From NCBI RefSeq assembly GCF_007827815.1, contig NZ_VITH01000010.1, forward strand, positions 1 to 64,000: a DNA stretch of 64,000 nucleotides, read 5' to 3'. Numbering within the stretch: the first letter of the stretch is position 1; each line of letters starts with the position of its first letter. Of the stretch, positions 35,241 through 44,248 are shown piece by piece. Below the pieces are notes generated by a model, which worked only from the letters and a program-made list of their open reading frames with translations, was not told the DNA's origin and ran no database searches. Origin of the DNA: Azospirillum brasilense. GTDB lineage: Bacteria; Pseudomonadota; Alphaproteobacteria; Azospirillales; Azospirillaceae. A program made the translations under genes and the position numbers.

Positions 35241-36470
35241 GTGTCCGACACTTACGATCAACTCGAAACCCGCTCCCCCGACCGGCGCGAGGCGGAGCTG
35301 TTCGCGGCGCTGCCGGCGCAGATCGCCCACGCCAAGGCGAACGCGCCCTATTTCACCCGCCTGCTCGCCGATGTGGACCCCGCCGCCATTCGTGACCGCG
35401 CGGCGCTCGCCGCGCTGCCGGTGACGCGCAAGTCGGACCTGATCGCGCTGCAGAAGGAGGCGCCGCCCTTCGGCGGGATGACCACCGTCGCCATCGGGCG
35501 GCTGGCCCGCGTCTTCGCCTCGCCCGGCCCGATCCACGATCCGGAGGCGCACGGCACGGACCCCTGGCGCACCGCGCGGGCGCTCTACGCCTCGGGCATC
35601 CGCGGCGGCGACCTCGTGCAGAACTGCTTCGCCTACCACCTGACCCCCGCCGGCTCGATGTTCGAGACCGGCGCGCACGCGCTGGGCTGCGCCGTCATCC
35701 CCGCCGGTGTCGGCAACACGGAGATGCAGGCCCAAGTGGCCGCCCATCTGAAGCCGCGGGCCTACATCGGCACGCCCGACTTCCTGAAGATTATCCTGGA
35801 GAAGGGCGACGAGCTGGGTCTGGACCTGTCGTCCATCGCGATCGGCCATCTGACCGGCGGTCCCTTCCTGCCGGACGCCCGCGCCTATTACGAGGGGCGC
35901 GGCATCGCCGCCTACCAGAGCTACGGCACCGCCGACCTCGGCCTCGTCGCCTACGAGACGACGGCCCGCGCCGGGCTGGTGGTGGAAGAGGGGGTGATCG
36001 TCGAAATCGTCCGCCCCGGCACCGGCGACCCCGTTCCGGAGGGCGAGGTGGGGGAGGTCGTCGTCACCACCTTCAACCAGGCCTACCCGCTGCTCCGCTT
36101 CGCCACCGGCGACCTGTCGGCCGTGCTGCCGGGCGAAAGCCCCTGCGGGCGCACCAACATGCGGCTGAAGGGCTGGATGGGCCGCGCCGACCAGACCACC
36201 AAGGTCAAGGGCATGTTCGTCCACCCGCAGCAGATCGCCGAAGTGCTGCGCCGCCACCCGCAGATCGGCAAGGCCCGCCTCGTCGTCGGGCGGGAGGACG
36301 CCAACGACACCATGACCCTGCGCTGCGAGTCGCCCGAGTCCGGCGAGGCTTTGGCGGCGTCGGTGCGTGAAACTCTGGCCGCCGTCACCAAATTGAAGGG
36401 TGTCGTGGAGTTCGCGGCCCCCGGCAGCCTGCCCAACGACGGCAAGGTCATCGAAGACGCCCGCGCCTGA
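35241..36470 (+). CDS. PaaK-like (phenylacetate-CoA ligase family) protein with altered P-loop
   Basis: A 409-residue adenylate-forming protein of PaaK length and layout: N-terminal helical region with HAKANAPYFTRLL, central GTPDFLKIILEKGDELG, a YGTADLGLVAYE block, RFATGDLSAV, and a C-terminal domain ending NDGKVIEDARA with a possible catalytic lysine. Where PaaK has SSGTTGKPT, this protein has SPGPIHDPEAHG, so the phosphate loop is replaced. The start is a GTG at 35241 with GGAGG 5 nt upstream. It follows the transporter genes and may act on the same substrate, either as a divergent ligase or as a non-catalytic partner. I recall similar variants near other Liv operons but cannot confirm it. 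Confidence 0.8.
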   Translation: MSDTYDQLETRSPDRREAELFAALPAQIAHAKANAPYFTRLLADVDPAAIRDRAALAALPVTRKSDLIALQKEAPPFGGMTTVAIGRLARVFASPGPIHDPEAHGTDPWRTARALYASGIRGGDLVQNCFAYHLTPAGSMFETGAHALGCAVIPAGVGNTEMQAQVAAHLKPRAYIGTPDFLKIILEKGDELGLDLSSIAIGHLTGGPFLPDARAYYEGRGIAAYQSYGTADLGLVAYETTARAGLVVEEGVIVEIVRPGTGDPVPEGEVGEVVVTTFNQAYPLLRFATGDLSAVLPGESPCGRTNMRLKGWMGRADQTTKVKGMFVHPQQIAEVLRRHPQIGKARLVVGREDANDTMTLRCESPESGEALAASVRETLAAVTKLKGVVEFAAPGSLPNDGKVIEDARA

Positions 36471-36530
36471 GAACTGCTGCCAACCGAAAACAACGATAAC
36501 CGACCCGATACACACGAGGACCTTTTCGCC

Positions 36531-38024
36531 ATGAGCGTCAGCACCGACCTCCAGCTCGACCCCTTCGCGCTCGCCAGGGAGCTGTCGGGCAAGCATTTCT
36601 TCGGCGGCGAGTTCCGCCCGGCCTCCTCCGGCAAGGGCTTCCCCGTCGTGAACCCGGCGACCGGCGAGACCGTGGCCGAGGCCGCCTTCGGCGAGGCGGC
36701 GGACGTGGACGCCGCGGTGGCCGCCGCGGTGGCCGCGCAGAAGGAATGGGCCAAGCGCCCGGTGCGCGAGCGCGGCAAGCTGGTCGCCGAATGCGGGCGC
36801 GTGCTCGACGCCCACAAGGAGGAAATCGCCAAGCTGATCGCGCTGGAGACCGGCAAGGCCCTGCGCACCGAATCGCGCGTCGAGGCCGGCGTCCTGTCCG
36901 ACGCCTTCGTCTTCTTCGGCGGCCTGGCGCCGGAGCTGAAGGGCGAAACCATCCCCTTCAACCCGTCCATGCTGACCATGACGGTGCGTGAGCCGGTGGG
37001 CGTGGTCGGGGCGATCATCCCGTGGAACGTGCCGCTGCTGCTGATGGCGCTGAAGATCGCCCCGGCGATGGTCGCGGGCAACGCCGTGGTGGTGAAGTCG
37101 GCGGAGGAGGCGCCGCTTGCCGTCCTGCGCGTCGTGCAGCTGATCAACACGGTGATTCCGGCGGGGGTGGTGAACATCCTGTCGGGCTACGGCCCGGAAT
37201 GCGGCGCCCCGCTGGTGGCGCACAAGGATGTGAAGAAGGTGACCTTCACCGGCTCCGTCGAGACCGGCAAGATCGTCTACAAGACCGCCGCCGAGAAGCT
37301 GATCCCGGTGACGCTGGAACTGGGCGGCAAGAGCCCGATGATCGTCTGCGGCGACGCCGACCTCGACCAGGCCATCGCGGGCGCCATCGCCGGCATGCGC
37401 TTCACCCGCCAGGGCCAGAGCTGCACCGCCTCCTCGCGCATCTTCGTCCATGACAGCATCCACGACGCCTTCGTGGAAAAGCTGAAGGAGAAGGTGAACG
37501 CCATGAAGATGGGCGACCCGCTGGACGAGTCGACCGACATCGGCACCATCGTCTCGCCGCAGCAGCTCGACCGGGTGCAGAGCTACATCGCCATCGGCAA
37601 GGAAGGCGGGGCGACTCCGCATGTCTGCTCGGCCATGCCGTCCGACCCGAAACTGACCAAGGGCCTGTACGTGCAGCCGCACATCTTCACCGGTGTGAAG
37701 AACAGCGACCGCATCGCGCAGGAGGAGATTTTCGGCCCGGTCTGCTGCGTCATCCGCTGGACCGACTACGAGGAGGTCATCGCCCAGGCCAACGACACCG
37801 AATACGGCCTCGCCGCGACCATCTGGACGCGCGACCTCAAGGTGGCGATGGACGCGGTGCACCGGCTGGAGGCCGGATTCGTGCAGGTGAACCAGAATCT
37901 GGTCGTGCAGCCGAACCTGTCCTACGGCGGCGTGAAGTCCTCCGGCCTCGGCAAGGAAGCCTCGCTGGAAGCGATGCTGGAGCACTTCACCCACAAGAAG
38001 ACGATCATCATCAACATGAAGTGA
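36531..38024 (+). CDS. NAD(P)-dependent aldehyde dehydrogenase
   Basis: A 497-residue ALDH-superfamily enzyme. The cofactor-binding segment IIPWNVPLLLM is followed by FTGSVETGK, the general-base Glu at 263 (LELGGKSP) and the nucleophile Cys298 (GQSCTASSR), spaced 35 residues apart as usual. EEIFGPV and the C-terminal hinge are present. It oxidises an aldehyde to an acid; phenylacetaldehyde, isovaleraldehyde or a semialdehyde are candidates. It lacks the CoA-acylating methylmalonate semialdehyde dehydrogenase signature as far as I can see. It lies between the PaaK-like gene and the leucine operon, 61 bp after the former. Confidence 0.88.
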   Translation: MSVSTDLQLDPFALARELSGKHFFGGEFRPASSGKGFPVVNPATGETVAEAAFGEAADVDAAVAAAVAAQKEWAKRPVRERGKLVAECGRVLDAHKEEIAKLIALETGKALRTESRVEAGVLSDAFVFFGGLAPELKGETIPFNPSMLTMTVREPVGVVGAIIPWNVPLLLMALKIAPAMVAGNAVVVKSAEEAPLAVLRVVQLINTVIPAGVVNILSGYGPECGAPLVAHKDVKKVTFTGSVETGKIVYKTAAEKLIPVTLELGGKSPMIVCGDADLDQAIAGAIAGMRFTRQGQSCTASSRIFVHDSIHDAFVEKLKEKVNAMKMGDPLDESTDIGTIVSPQQLDRVQSYIAIGKEGGATPHVCSAMPSDPKLTKGLYVQPHIFTGVKNSDRIAQEEIFGPVCCVIRWTDYEEVIAQANDTEYGLAATIWTRDLKVAMDAVHRLEAGFVQVNQNLVVQPNLSYGGVKSSGLGKEASLEAMLEHFTHKKTIIINMK

Positions 38025-38085
38025 TCGGAGCCTCTTGGCCTTCCTCCGGAAGGGGGTGGGCCAAGAGGCCTTGCCACGCCCATTT

Positions 38086-38123
38086 CCATACGCTACCGTA
38101 CGGCTCCATACGTCGCCGTATGG
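38086..38123. promoter_or_regulatory. Tandem palindromic operator upstream of isovaleryl-CoA dehydrogenase
   Basis: Two 18-bp palindromes lie side by side: CCATACGctacCGTACGG (38086-38103) and CCATACGtcgcCGTATGG (38106-38123). The second is perfect and the first has one mismatch. Their centres are 20 bp apart, about two helical turns, as expected for cooperative binding of two dimers. The pair ends 40 bp before the isovaleryl-CoA dehydrogenase start. No obvious cognate regulator gene is adjacent. Confidence 0.75.
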
Positions 38124-38163
38124 CGGGAACGAAGAACAGACCTCCGGGGGGAGCGCCAACACC

Positions 38164-39336
38164 ATGCTGTCGAACCAGTATCCGACCCTGAACTTCGACC
38201 TCGGCGAATCCGCGGACATGCTGCGCGACACGGTGCGCAGCTTCGCCGCCGACGAGATCGCGCCCCGCGCCGCCGAGATCGACCGCACCAACGAGTTCCC
38301 GAACGAGCTGTGGCGCAAGTTCGGCGACCTCGGCGTGCTCGGCATCACGGCGGAGGAGGAATACGGCGGCGCCGGCATGGGCTACCTGGAGCATGTCGTG
38401 GCGATGGAGGAAATCTCCCGCGCCTCGGCCTCGGTCGGCCTCAGCTACGGCGCGCACTCCAACCTCTGCGTCAACCAGATCCGCAAGAACGGCACGGCGG
38501 AGCAGAAGAGCCGCTACCTCCCGAAGCTGATCTCCGGCGAGCACATCGGCGCCCTCGCCATGTCGGAGCCGAACGCCGGGTCCGACGTGGTGTCGATGAA
38601 GCTGCGCGCCGAGAAGAAGGGCGACCGCTACGTGCTGAACGGCACGAAGATGTGGATCACCAACGGGCCCGACGCCGACACGCTGGTGGTCTACGCCAAG
38701 ACCGACGTTAACGCCGGCCCGCGCGGGATCACCGCCTTCCTGATCGAGAAGTCCTTCAAGGGCTTCTCCGTCGCGCAGAAGCTCGACAAGCTGGGCATGC
38801 GCGGCTCCAACACCGGCGAGCTGGTGTTCGAGAACTGCGAGGTGCCGGAGGAGAACATCCTGGGCGGCGTCGGGCGTGGCGTGAACGTGCTGATGTCCGG
38901 CCTCGACTATGAGCGCGCGGTGCTGGCCGGCGGGCCGCTCGGCATCATGCAGGCCTGCATGGACGTGGTGGTTCCCTACCTGCACGACCGCAAGCAGTTC
39001 GGCCAGCCGATCGGCGAGTTCCAGCTCATGCAGGGCAAGCTGGCCGACATGTACACGATCATGAACGCCGCCAAGGCCTATGTGTACGCCGTCGCCAAGG
39101 CCTGCGACCGCGGTGAGACGGCCCGCAAGGACGCCGCCGGGGCGATTCTCTTTGCCGCCGAAAAGGCGACCTGGATGGCGCTGGAGGCCATTCAGACTCT
39201 GGGCGGCAATGGCTACATCAACGAGTACCCGACGGGCCGCCTGCTGCGCGACGCCAAGCTCTACGAGATCGGCGCCGGCACCAGCGAGATCCGCCGCATG
39301 CTGATCGGGCGCGAGCTGTTCAAGGAAACGGCCTAA
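38164..39336 (+). CDS. liuA: Isovaleryl-CoA dehydrogenase
   Basis: A 390-residue acyl-CoA dehydrogenase. The catalytic Glu is at 250 in the DYERAVLAGGPLG helix, the position specific to isovaleryl-CoA dehydrogenases, rather than in the C-terminal helix used by other family members. FAD-binding MSEPNAGSDVVSMKL and WITNGPDADTLVVYAKT, and C-terminal GGNGYINEYPTGRLLRDAKLYEIGAGTSEI, are as expected. It converts isovaleryl-CoA to 3-methylcrotonyl-CoA in leucine degradation. The ATG at 38164 is used; in-frame sequence upstream runs through the operator and is unlikely to be coding. Confidence 0.95.
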   Translation: MLSNQYPTLNFDLGESADMLRDTVRSFAADEIAPRAAEIDRTNEFPNELWRKFGDLGVLGITAEEEYGGAGMGYLEHVVAMEEISRASASVGLSYGAHSNLCVNQIRKNGTAEQKSRYLPKLISGEHIGALAMSEPNAGSDVVSMKLRAEKKGDRYVLNGTKMWITNGPDADTLVVYAKTDVNAGPRGITAFLIEKSFKGFSVAQKLDKLGMRGSNTGELVFENCEVPEENILGGVGRGVNVLMSGLDYERAVLAGGPLGIMQACMDVVVPYLHDRKQFGQPIGEFQLMQGKLADMYTIMNAAKAYVYAVAKACDRGETARKDAAGAILFAAEKATWMALEAIQTLGGNGYINEYPTGRLLRDAKLYEIGAGTSEIRRMLIGRELFKETA

Positions 39337-39372
39337 GGAAAACGGCGCAAGGCCGGAGGGAAGGGAAAGAGC

Positions 39373-40554
39373 ATGACCGATACCGTTGTGATCGCGGGCG
39401 CCGCCCGCACCCCGATGGGCGGCTTCCAGGGCGACTTGCAGGGGCTGACCGCACCGCAGCTCGGCTCCGCCGCCATCAAGGCCGCGCTGGAGCGTGCCGG
39501 GGTCAAGCCGGACGCCGTGGACGAGGTGTTCATGGGCAACGTCCTGCCCGCCGGCCTTGGGCAGGCGCCGGCCCGTCAGGCGTCGCTCGGCGCCGGAATT
39601 CCGGAGGCTGCCGGTTGCACGACCATCTCCAAGGTCTGCGGGTCGGGCATGAAGGCGGTGATGCTCGCCACCGACCTCATCAAGGCCGGTTCGGCGGAGA
39701 TCATGGTGGCCGGCGGCATGGAGAGCATGTCCAACGCCCCCTATCTGCTGGACCGCGCGCGCGGCGGCTACCGCATGGGCCATGGCCGCGTGCTCGACCA
39801 CATGTTCCTCGACGGGCTGGAGGACGCCTATGACCGCGGGCGCCTGATGGGCACCTTCGCCGAGGAATGCGCCACCCACTACCAGTTCACGCGCGAGGCG
39901 CAGGACAACTACGCCATCGAGAGCCTGAACCGCGCCCGCCGCGCCACCGAGGACGGCAGCTTCGTCAAGGAGATCACCGCGGTCACGGTGAAGGGCCGCA
40001 AGGGCGACACGGTGGTGGAGAAGGACGAGCAGCCGCTGAAGGCCGACCCGGCCAAGATCCCGACGCTGAAGCCCGCCTTCGCCAAGGACGGCACGGTGAC
40101 GGCGGCCAACGCCTCCTCCATTTCGGATGGCGCGGCGGCGCTGGTGCTGACCACCCGCTCCAACGCCGAGAAACTCGGCCTGCCGATCCTGGCGGAGATC
40201 AAGGCCCACGCCAACCACGCCCAGGCCCCGGCCTGGTTCACCACGGCCCCCGTGGGCGCGATCAACAAGGTGCTGGAGCGCGCCGGCTGGTCGGCCAAGG
40301 ACGTGGACCTCTACGAGCTGAACGAGGCCTTCGCCGTGGTCGCCATGGCGGCGATGCGCGAACTCGACATCCCGCACGACAAGATCAACGTGCATGGCGG
40401 TGCCTGCGCGCTCGGCCATCCCATCGGCGCGTCGGGCGCGCGCATCCTCGTCACGCTGCTGGCGGCGCTGGAGAAGAACGGGCTGAAGCGCGGCGTCGCC
40501 TCGCTGTGCATCGGCGGCGGCGAGGCCACGGCTGTGGCGGTGGAGTTGGTGTAA
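39373..40554 (+). CDS. Acetyl-CoA C-acetyltransferase (thiolase)
   Basis: A 393-residue thiolase with Cys89 in KVCGSGMKAVML, His349 in GACALGHPIGASG and Cys379 in LCIGGGEATA, the complete catalytic set of biosynthetic-type (acetoacetyl-CoA) thiolases. It would interconvert acetoacetyl-CoA and two acetyl-CoA, disposing of the acetoacetate branch of leucine breakdown. GGAGGG and AAGGGAAAG precede the ATG. It is 36 bp after isovaleryl-CoA dehydrogenase; a family B repeat separates it from the next gene. No acetoacetate-activating transferase is encoded nearby. Confidence 0.93.
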   Translation: MTDTVVIAGAARTPMGGFQGDLQGLTAPQLGSAAIKAALERAGVKPDAVDEVFMGNVLPAGLGQAPARQASLGAGIPEAAGCTTISKVCGSGMKAVMLATDLIKAGSAEIMVAGGMESMSNAPYLLDRARGGYRMGHGRVLDHMFLDGLEDAYDRGRLMGTFAEECATHYQFTREAQDNYAIESLNRARRATEDGSFVKEITAVTVKGRKGDTVVEKDEQPLKADPAKIPTLKPAFAKDGTVTAANASSISDGAAALVLTTRSNAEKLGLPILAEIKAHANHAQAPAWFTTAPVGAINKVLERAGWSAKDVDLYELNEAFAVVAMAAMRELDIPHDKINVHGGACALGHPIGASGARILVTLLAALEKNGLKRGVASLCIGGGEATAVAVELV

Positions 40555-40563
40555 GGCAACTGT

Positions 40564-40648
40564 GCCCCCTCCCTAGCCCTCCCCCGCTGCGCGGGAGAGG
40601 GGACTAAGCTCCCTCCACCGCGCAGCGGGGGAGGGTCGGGGAGGGGGC
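40564..40648. repeat. Dispersed intergenic repeat, family B copy 4
   Basis: Same ends as the copy at 4002. It lies inside the leucine operon between the thiolase and an acyl-CoA dehydrogenase gene, so it cannot be a full terminator if the operon is transcribed as one unit. Confidence 0.85.
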
Positions 40649-40672
40649 AGAAAGCGTGCGGGAGGGAAAGCA

Positions 40673-41806
40673 ATGCGGCTGACGGAAGAGCAGCGGATGG
40701 TGCGCGACATGGCGCGGGACTTCGCGGCGGAACGGCTGGCGCCCACCGCCGCCGAGCGCGACCGCACCGGCGCCTTCCCCAAGGAGGAGCTGGCCGAGAT
40801 GGGCCGGCTCGGCCTGATGGGCATGCTGGTGCCGGAGGAATTCGACGGCGCCGGCACCGACCACATCGCCTACGCGCTCGCCATCGAGGAGATCGCGGCG
40901 GGCGACGGCGCCATTTCCACCATCATGAGCGTGCACAACTCCGTCGGCTGCATGCCGATCCTGAAGTTCGGCAGCGCCGAGCAGAAGGAGCGCTTCCTGA
41001 AGCCGATGGCCCGCGGCGAGCAGCTCGGCTGCTTCTGCCTGACCGAGCCGCAGGCGGGGTCCGACGCCGCCGCCATCAAGACCCGCGCGCGCCGCGACGG
41101 CAACCACTGGGTCCTCAACGGCACGAAGCAGTTCATCACGTCGGGCAAGAACGCCGACGTCGCCATCGTCTTCGCGGTCAGCGACCCCGACGCCGGCAAG
41201 AAGGGCATCACCGCCTTCATCGTGCCGACCGACACCCCCGGCTTCCAGGTCGCGCGGGTCGAGGAGAAGCTTGGGCAGAGCTGTTCCGACACCTGCCAGA
41301 TCGTGCTGGAGGACTGCCGCATCCCCGCCGACCTGATGCTGGGCGCGGAGGGCGGCGGCTACCGGGTGGCGCTTGCCAACCTGGAGGGCGGGCGCATCGG
41401 CATCGCCTCGCAGTCGGTGGGCATGGCCCGTTCCGCGCTCGACCACGCCACCCGCTACGCCCAGGAGCGGCAGAGCATGGGCGTGCCGATCATCCAGCAT
41501 CAGGCGGTGGCCTTCCGGCTGGCCGACATGGCGACGAAGGTGGAGGCCGCGCGCCAGCTCGTCCTGCACGCCGCGAGCCTGCGCGACGCCGGCGAGCCCT
41601 GCCTGAAGGAGGCGGCGATGGCGAAGCTGTTCGCCTCGGAGATCGCCGAGCGCGTCTGCTCCGACGCCATCCAGATCCATGGCGGCTACGGCTACCTGAA
41701 CGATTTCCCGGTGGAGCGCATTTATAGAGACGTGCGCGTCTGCCAGATTTACGAGGGCACGAGCGACATCCAGCGGCTGGTCATCAGCCGCGCCCTGATG
41801 CAGTAG
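40673..41806 (+). CDS. Acyl-CoA dehydrogenase, short-chain type
   Basis: A 377-residue FAD enzyme. FAD motif CLTEPQAGSDAAAIKT, NGTKQFITSGKNADVAIVFA, and the catalytic Glu at 361 in the C-terminal helix (IYEGTSDIQRLVI) mark it as the butyryl/2-methylbutyryl class rather than isovaleryl. It may oxidise 2-methylbutyryl-CoA from isoleucine, which would fit the type II hydroxyacyl-CoA dehydrogenase at 49787, or short straight-chain acyl-CoAs. GGAGGG lies 6 nt before the ATG. It is 29 bp upstream of the carboxylase beta gene. Confidence 0.9.
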   Translation: MRLTEEQRMVRDMARDFAAERLAPTAAERDRTGAFPKEELAEMGRLGLMGMLVPEEFDGAGTDHIAYALAIEEIAAGDGAISTIMSVHNSVGCMPILKFGSAEQKERFLKPMARGEQLGCFCLTEPQAGSDAAAIKTRARRDGNHWVLNGTKQFITSGKNADVAIVFAVSDPDAGKKGITAFIVPTDTPGFQVARVEEKLGQSCSDTCQIVLEDCRIPADLMLGAEGGGYRVALANLEGGRIGIASQSVGMARSALDHATRYAQERQSMGVPIIQHQAVAFRLADMATKVEAARQLVLHAASLRDAGEPCLKEAAMAKLFASEIAERVCSDAIQIHGGYGYLNDFPVERIYRDVRVCQIYEGTSDIQRLVISRALMQ

Positions 41807-41834
41807 AACAAGAAGAGACGGGAGGACGACGGCC

Positions 41835-43442
41835 ATGACCGTCCTGAAGAGCGCCCTGAACCCGCGCTCCGCCGAGTTCCAGACGAACGCCGACGCCATG
41901 TCCGCCCTGGTCGCCGACCTGCGTGAGAAGGTGGGCGCGATCAAGCAGGGCGGCGGCGCGAAGGCCCGCGACAAGCACCTGTCCCGCGGCAAGCTGCTGC
42001 CGCGCGAGCGCATCCGCCAGCTCCTCGACGTGGGATCGCCCTTCCTGGAGCTGTCGCAGATGGCCGCCCACAAGGTCTATGACGACGACATCCCGGCGGC
42101 GGGCATCATCACCGGCATCGGCAGCGTGGCCGGGCAGGAATGCATGGTGGTCGTCAACGACGCCACGGTGAAGGGCGGCACCTACTTCCCCCTGACCGTC
42201 AAGAAGCACCTGCGCGCCCAGGAAGTGGCGCAGCAGAACAACCTTCCCTGCATCTATCTCGTCGATTCGGGCGGCGCCAACCTGCCGAACCAGGACGAGG
42301 TGTTCCCCGACCGCGACCATTTCGGCCGCATCTTCTTCAACCAGGCCAACATGTCGGCCCAGGGCATCCCGCAGATCGCGGTGGTGATGGGAAGCTGCAC
42401 GGCGGGCGGCGCCTATGTGCCCGCCATGTCGGACGAGGCGATCATCGTGCGCAACCAGGGCACCATCTTCCTCGGCGGCCCGCCGCTGGTGAAGGCGGCG
42501 ACCGGCGAGGTGGTGTCGGCGGAGGACCTCGGCGGGGCCGACGTGCACTCCCGCACCTCCGGCGTGACCGACCATTACGCGATGAACGACGCCCACGCGC
42601 TCGCCATAGCGCGCAAGGTCGTGTCGAACCTGAACCGCAGCAAGCGCATCGACATGGATCTGCGCGAGCCGCAGGAGCCGGCCTACGACCCGCGCGAGCT
42701 CTACGGCGTCATCCCCAGCGACCCGCGCAAGCCGTTCGACGTGCGAGAGGTCATCGCCCGCGTGGTCGACGGCTCGGTGCTGGACGAGTTCAAGCCGCTC
42801 TACGGGACGACGCTGGTCTGCGGCTTCGCCCACATCTTCGGCTACCCGGTCGGCATCATCGCCAACAACGGCATCCTGTTCAGCGAATCCGCCCTGAAGG
42901 GCGCGCATTTCGTCGAGCTGTGCTGCCAGCGCGGCATTCCGCTGGTCTTCCTGCAGAACATCACCGGCTTCATGGTCGGGCGGAAGTACGAGGCGGGCGG
43001 CATCGCCAAGGACGGCGCGAAGCTGGTCACCGCCGTCGCCTGCGCCAAGGTGCCGAAATTCACCGTCATCATCGGCGGCAGCTATGGCGCCGGCAACTAC
43101 GGCATGTGCGGGCGCGCCTACAGCCCGCGCTTCCTGTGGATGTGGCCGAACTCGCGCATCTCGGTGATGGGCGGGGAACAGGCGGCAGGCGTGCTCGCCC
43201 AGGTCCGGCGCGATGCCATGGAATCCCAGGGCAGGAGCTGGGCACCGGAGGAGGAGGAGGCCTTCAAGGCCCCGATCCGCCAGCAGTATGAAGACCAGGG
43301 CCATCCCTACTACGCCTCCGCCCGGCTGTGGGACGACGGCATCATCGACCCGGCGGACACGCGCATGGTGCTCGGCCTCGGCCTGTCTGCGTCGCTGAAC
43401 GCCCCGGTTGAGAAGACCACCTTCGGCGTGTTCCGGATGTGA
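41835..43442 (+). CDS. liuB: 3-methylcrotonyl-CoA carboxylase beta (carboxyltransferase) subunit
   Basis: A 535-residue carboxyltransferase. The N-terminal domain carries the acyl-CoA-binding region around GSCTAGGAYVPAMSDEAI. The C-terminal domain has FLQNITGFMVGRKYEAGGIAKDGAK and GGSYGAGNYGMCGRAYSPRFLWMWP, both characteristic of methylcrotonyl-CoA carboxylase rather than propionyl-CoA carboxylase. Together with the alpha subunit at 44249 it carboxylates 3-methylcrotonyl-CoA to 3-methylglutaconyl-CoA. GGGAGG lies upstream. Its place between the dehydrogenase and hydratase genes matches the liuABCDE order of Pseudomonas. Confidence 0.95.
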   Translation: MTVLKSALNPRSAEFQTNADAMSALVADLREKVGAIKQGGGAKARDKHLSRGKLLPRERIRQLLDVGSPFLELSQMAAHKVYDDDIPAAGIITGIGSVAGQECMVVVNDATVKGGTYFPLTVKKHLRAQEVAQQNNLPCIYLVDSGGANLPNQDEVFPDRDHFGRIFFNQANMSAQGIPQIAVVMGSCTAGGAYVPAMSDEAIIVRNQGTIFLGGPPLVKAATGEVVSAEDLGGADVHSRTSGVTDHYAMNDAHALAIARKVVSNLNRSKRIDMDLREPQEPAYDPRELYGVIPSDPRKPFDVREVIARVVDGSVLDEFKPLYGTTLVCGFAHIFGYPVGIIANNGILFSESALKGAHFVELCCQRGIPLVFLQNITGFMVGRKYEAGGIAKDGAKLVTAVACAKVPKFTVIIGGSYGAGNYGMCGRAYSPRFLWMWPNSRISVMGGEQAAGVLAQVRRDAMESQGRSWAPEEEEAFKAPIRQQYEDQGHPYYASARLWDDGIIDPADTRMVLGLGLSASLNAPVEKTTFGVFRM

Positions 43443-43459
43443 GCGGGGAGATGACGAGC

Positions 43460-44242
43460 ATGAGCGACATTTTGATCGACATCGCCGCCAGCGGCGTCGC
43501 CGCCGTCACGATGAACCGGGCGGAGGTGCACAACGCCTTCAACGAGCGGGTCATCGCCGATCTGACCGACGCCTTCCTCAGCCTGGGGTCGAACCCGGAC
43601 GTCCGCGCCATCCTGCTGCGTGGCGCGGGGAAGAGCTTCTCCGCCGGGGCCGACCTTGGCTGGATGAAGAAGATGGCGGGCTACAGCCACGGCGAGAACG
43701 TCGAGGACGCCATGGGCCTCGCCACCATGCTGCGCACGCTGGACGAATGCCCGAAGCCGACCATCGCCGTGGTGCAGGGGCCGGCCTTCGGCGGCGGGGT
43801 GGGGCTGGTCGCCGCCTGCGACATCGCCATATCCGCCGAGACTGCCAGCTTCGCCCTGACCGAGGTGCGGCTGGGCCTGATCCCCGCGGTCGTCAGCCCC
43901 TATGTGGTGGCCGCGATGGGCGAGCGCGCCTGCCGCCGCTACTTCCTGACGGCGGAGCGCTTCTCCGCCGCCGAGGCGATGCGGCTCGGCCTGCTGCACC
44001 AGACCGTTCCGGCGGCGGAGCTGGACGCCGCGGTCGAGGCGATGGTCCGCAACCTGCTGCAATGCGGCCCGGCCTCCCAGACCGCGGCGAAGGAGCTGAT
44101 CCGCGCGGTGGCGCGCCGCCCGCTGGACGACGCGCTGGTCCGCGGCACGGCGGAGCGCATCGCCCGCCAGCGCGCGAGCGACGAGGGGAGGGAGGGCGTC
44201 GGCGCCTTCCTGGAGAAACGCGAACCGGCGTGGCGGAGCTGA
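43460..44242 (+). CDS. liuC: Methylglutaconyl-CoA hydratase (enoyl-CoA hydratase family)
   Basis: A 260-residue crotonase-fold protein. The oxyanion-hole segments are FSAGADLGWMKKM and GPAFGGGVGLVAACDIAI, and the general-base Glu is in FALTEVRLGLIPAV. The GADLGWM sequence is typical of methylglutaconyl-CoA hydratases. It hydrates 3-methylglutaconyl-CoA to HMG-CoA. I prefer ATG 43460, 9 nt after GGGGAG; a GTG at 43439 and ATG at 43451 are too close to that site. It lies between the two carboxylase genes, 6 bp before the alpha subunit. Confidence 0.9.
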   Translation: MSDILIDIAASGVAAVTMNRAEVHNAFNERVIADLTDAFLSLGSNPDVRAILLRGAGKSFSAGADLGWMKKMAGYSHGENVEDAMGLATMLRTLDECPKPTIAVVQGPAFGGGVGLVAACDIAISAETASFALTEVRLGLIPAVVSPYVVAAMGERACRRYFLTAERFSAAEAMRLGLLHQTVPAAELDAAVEAMVRNLLQCGPASQTAAKELIRAVARRPLDDALVRGTAERIARQRASDEGREGVGAFLEKREPAWRS

Positions 44243-44248
44243 CGGACC

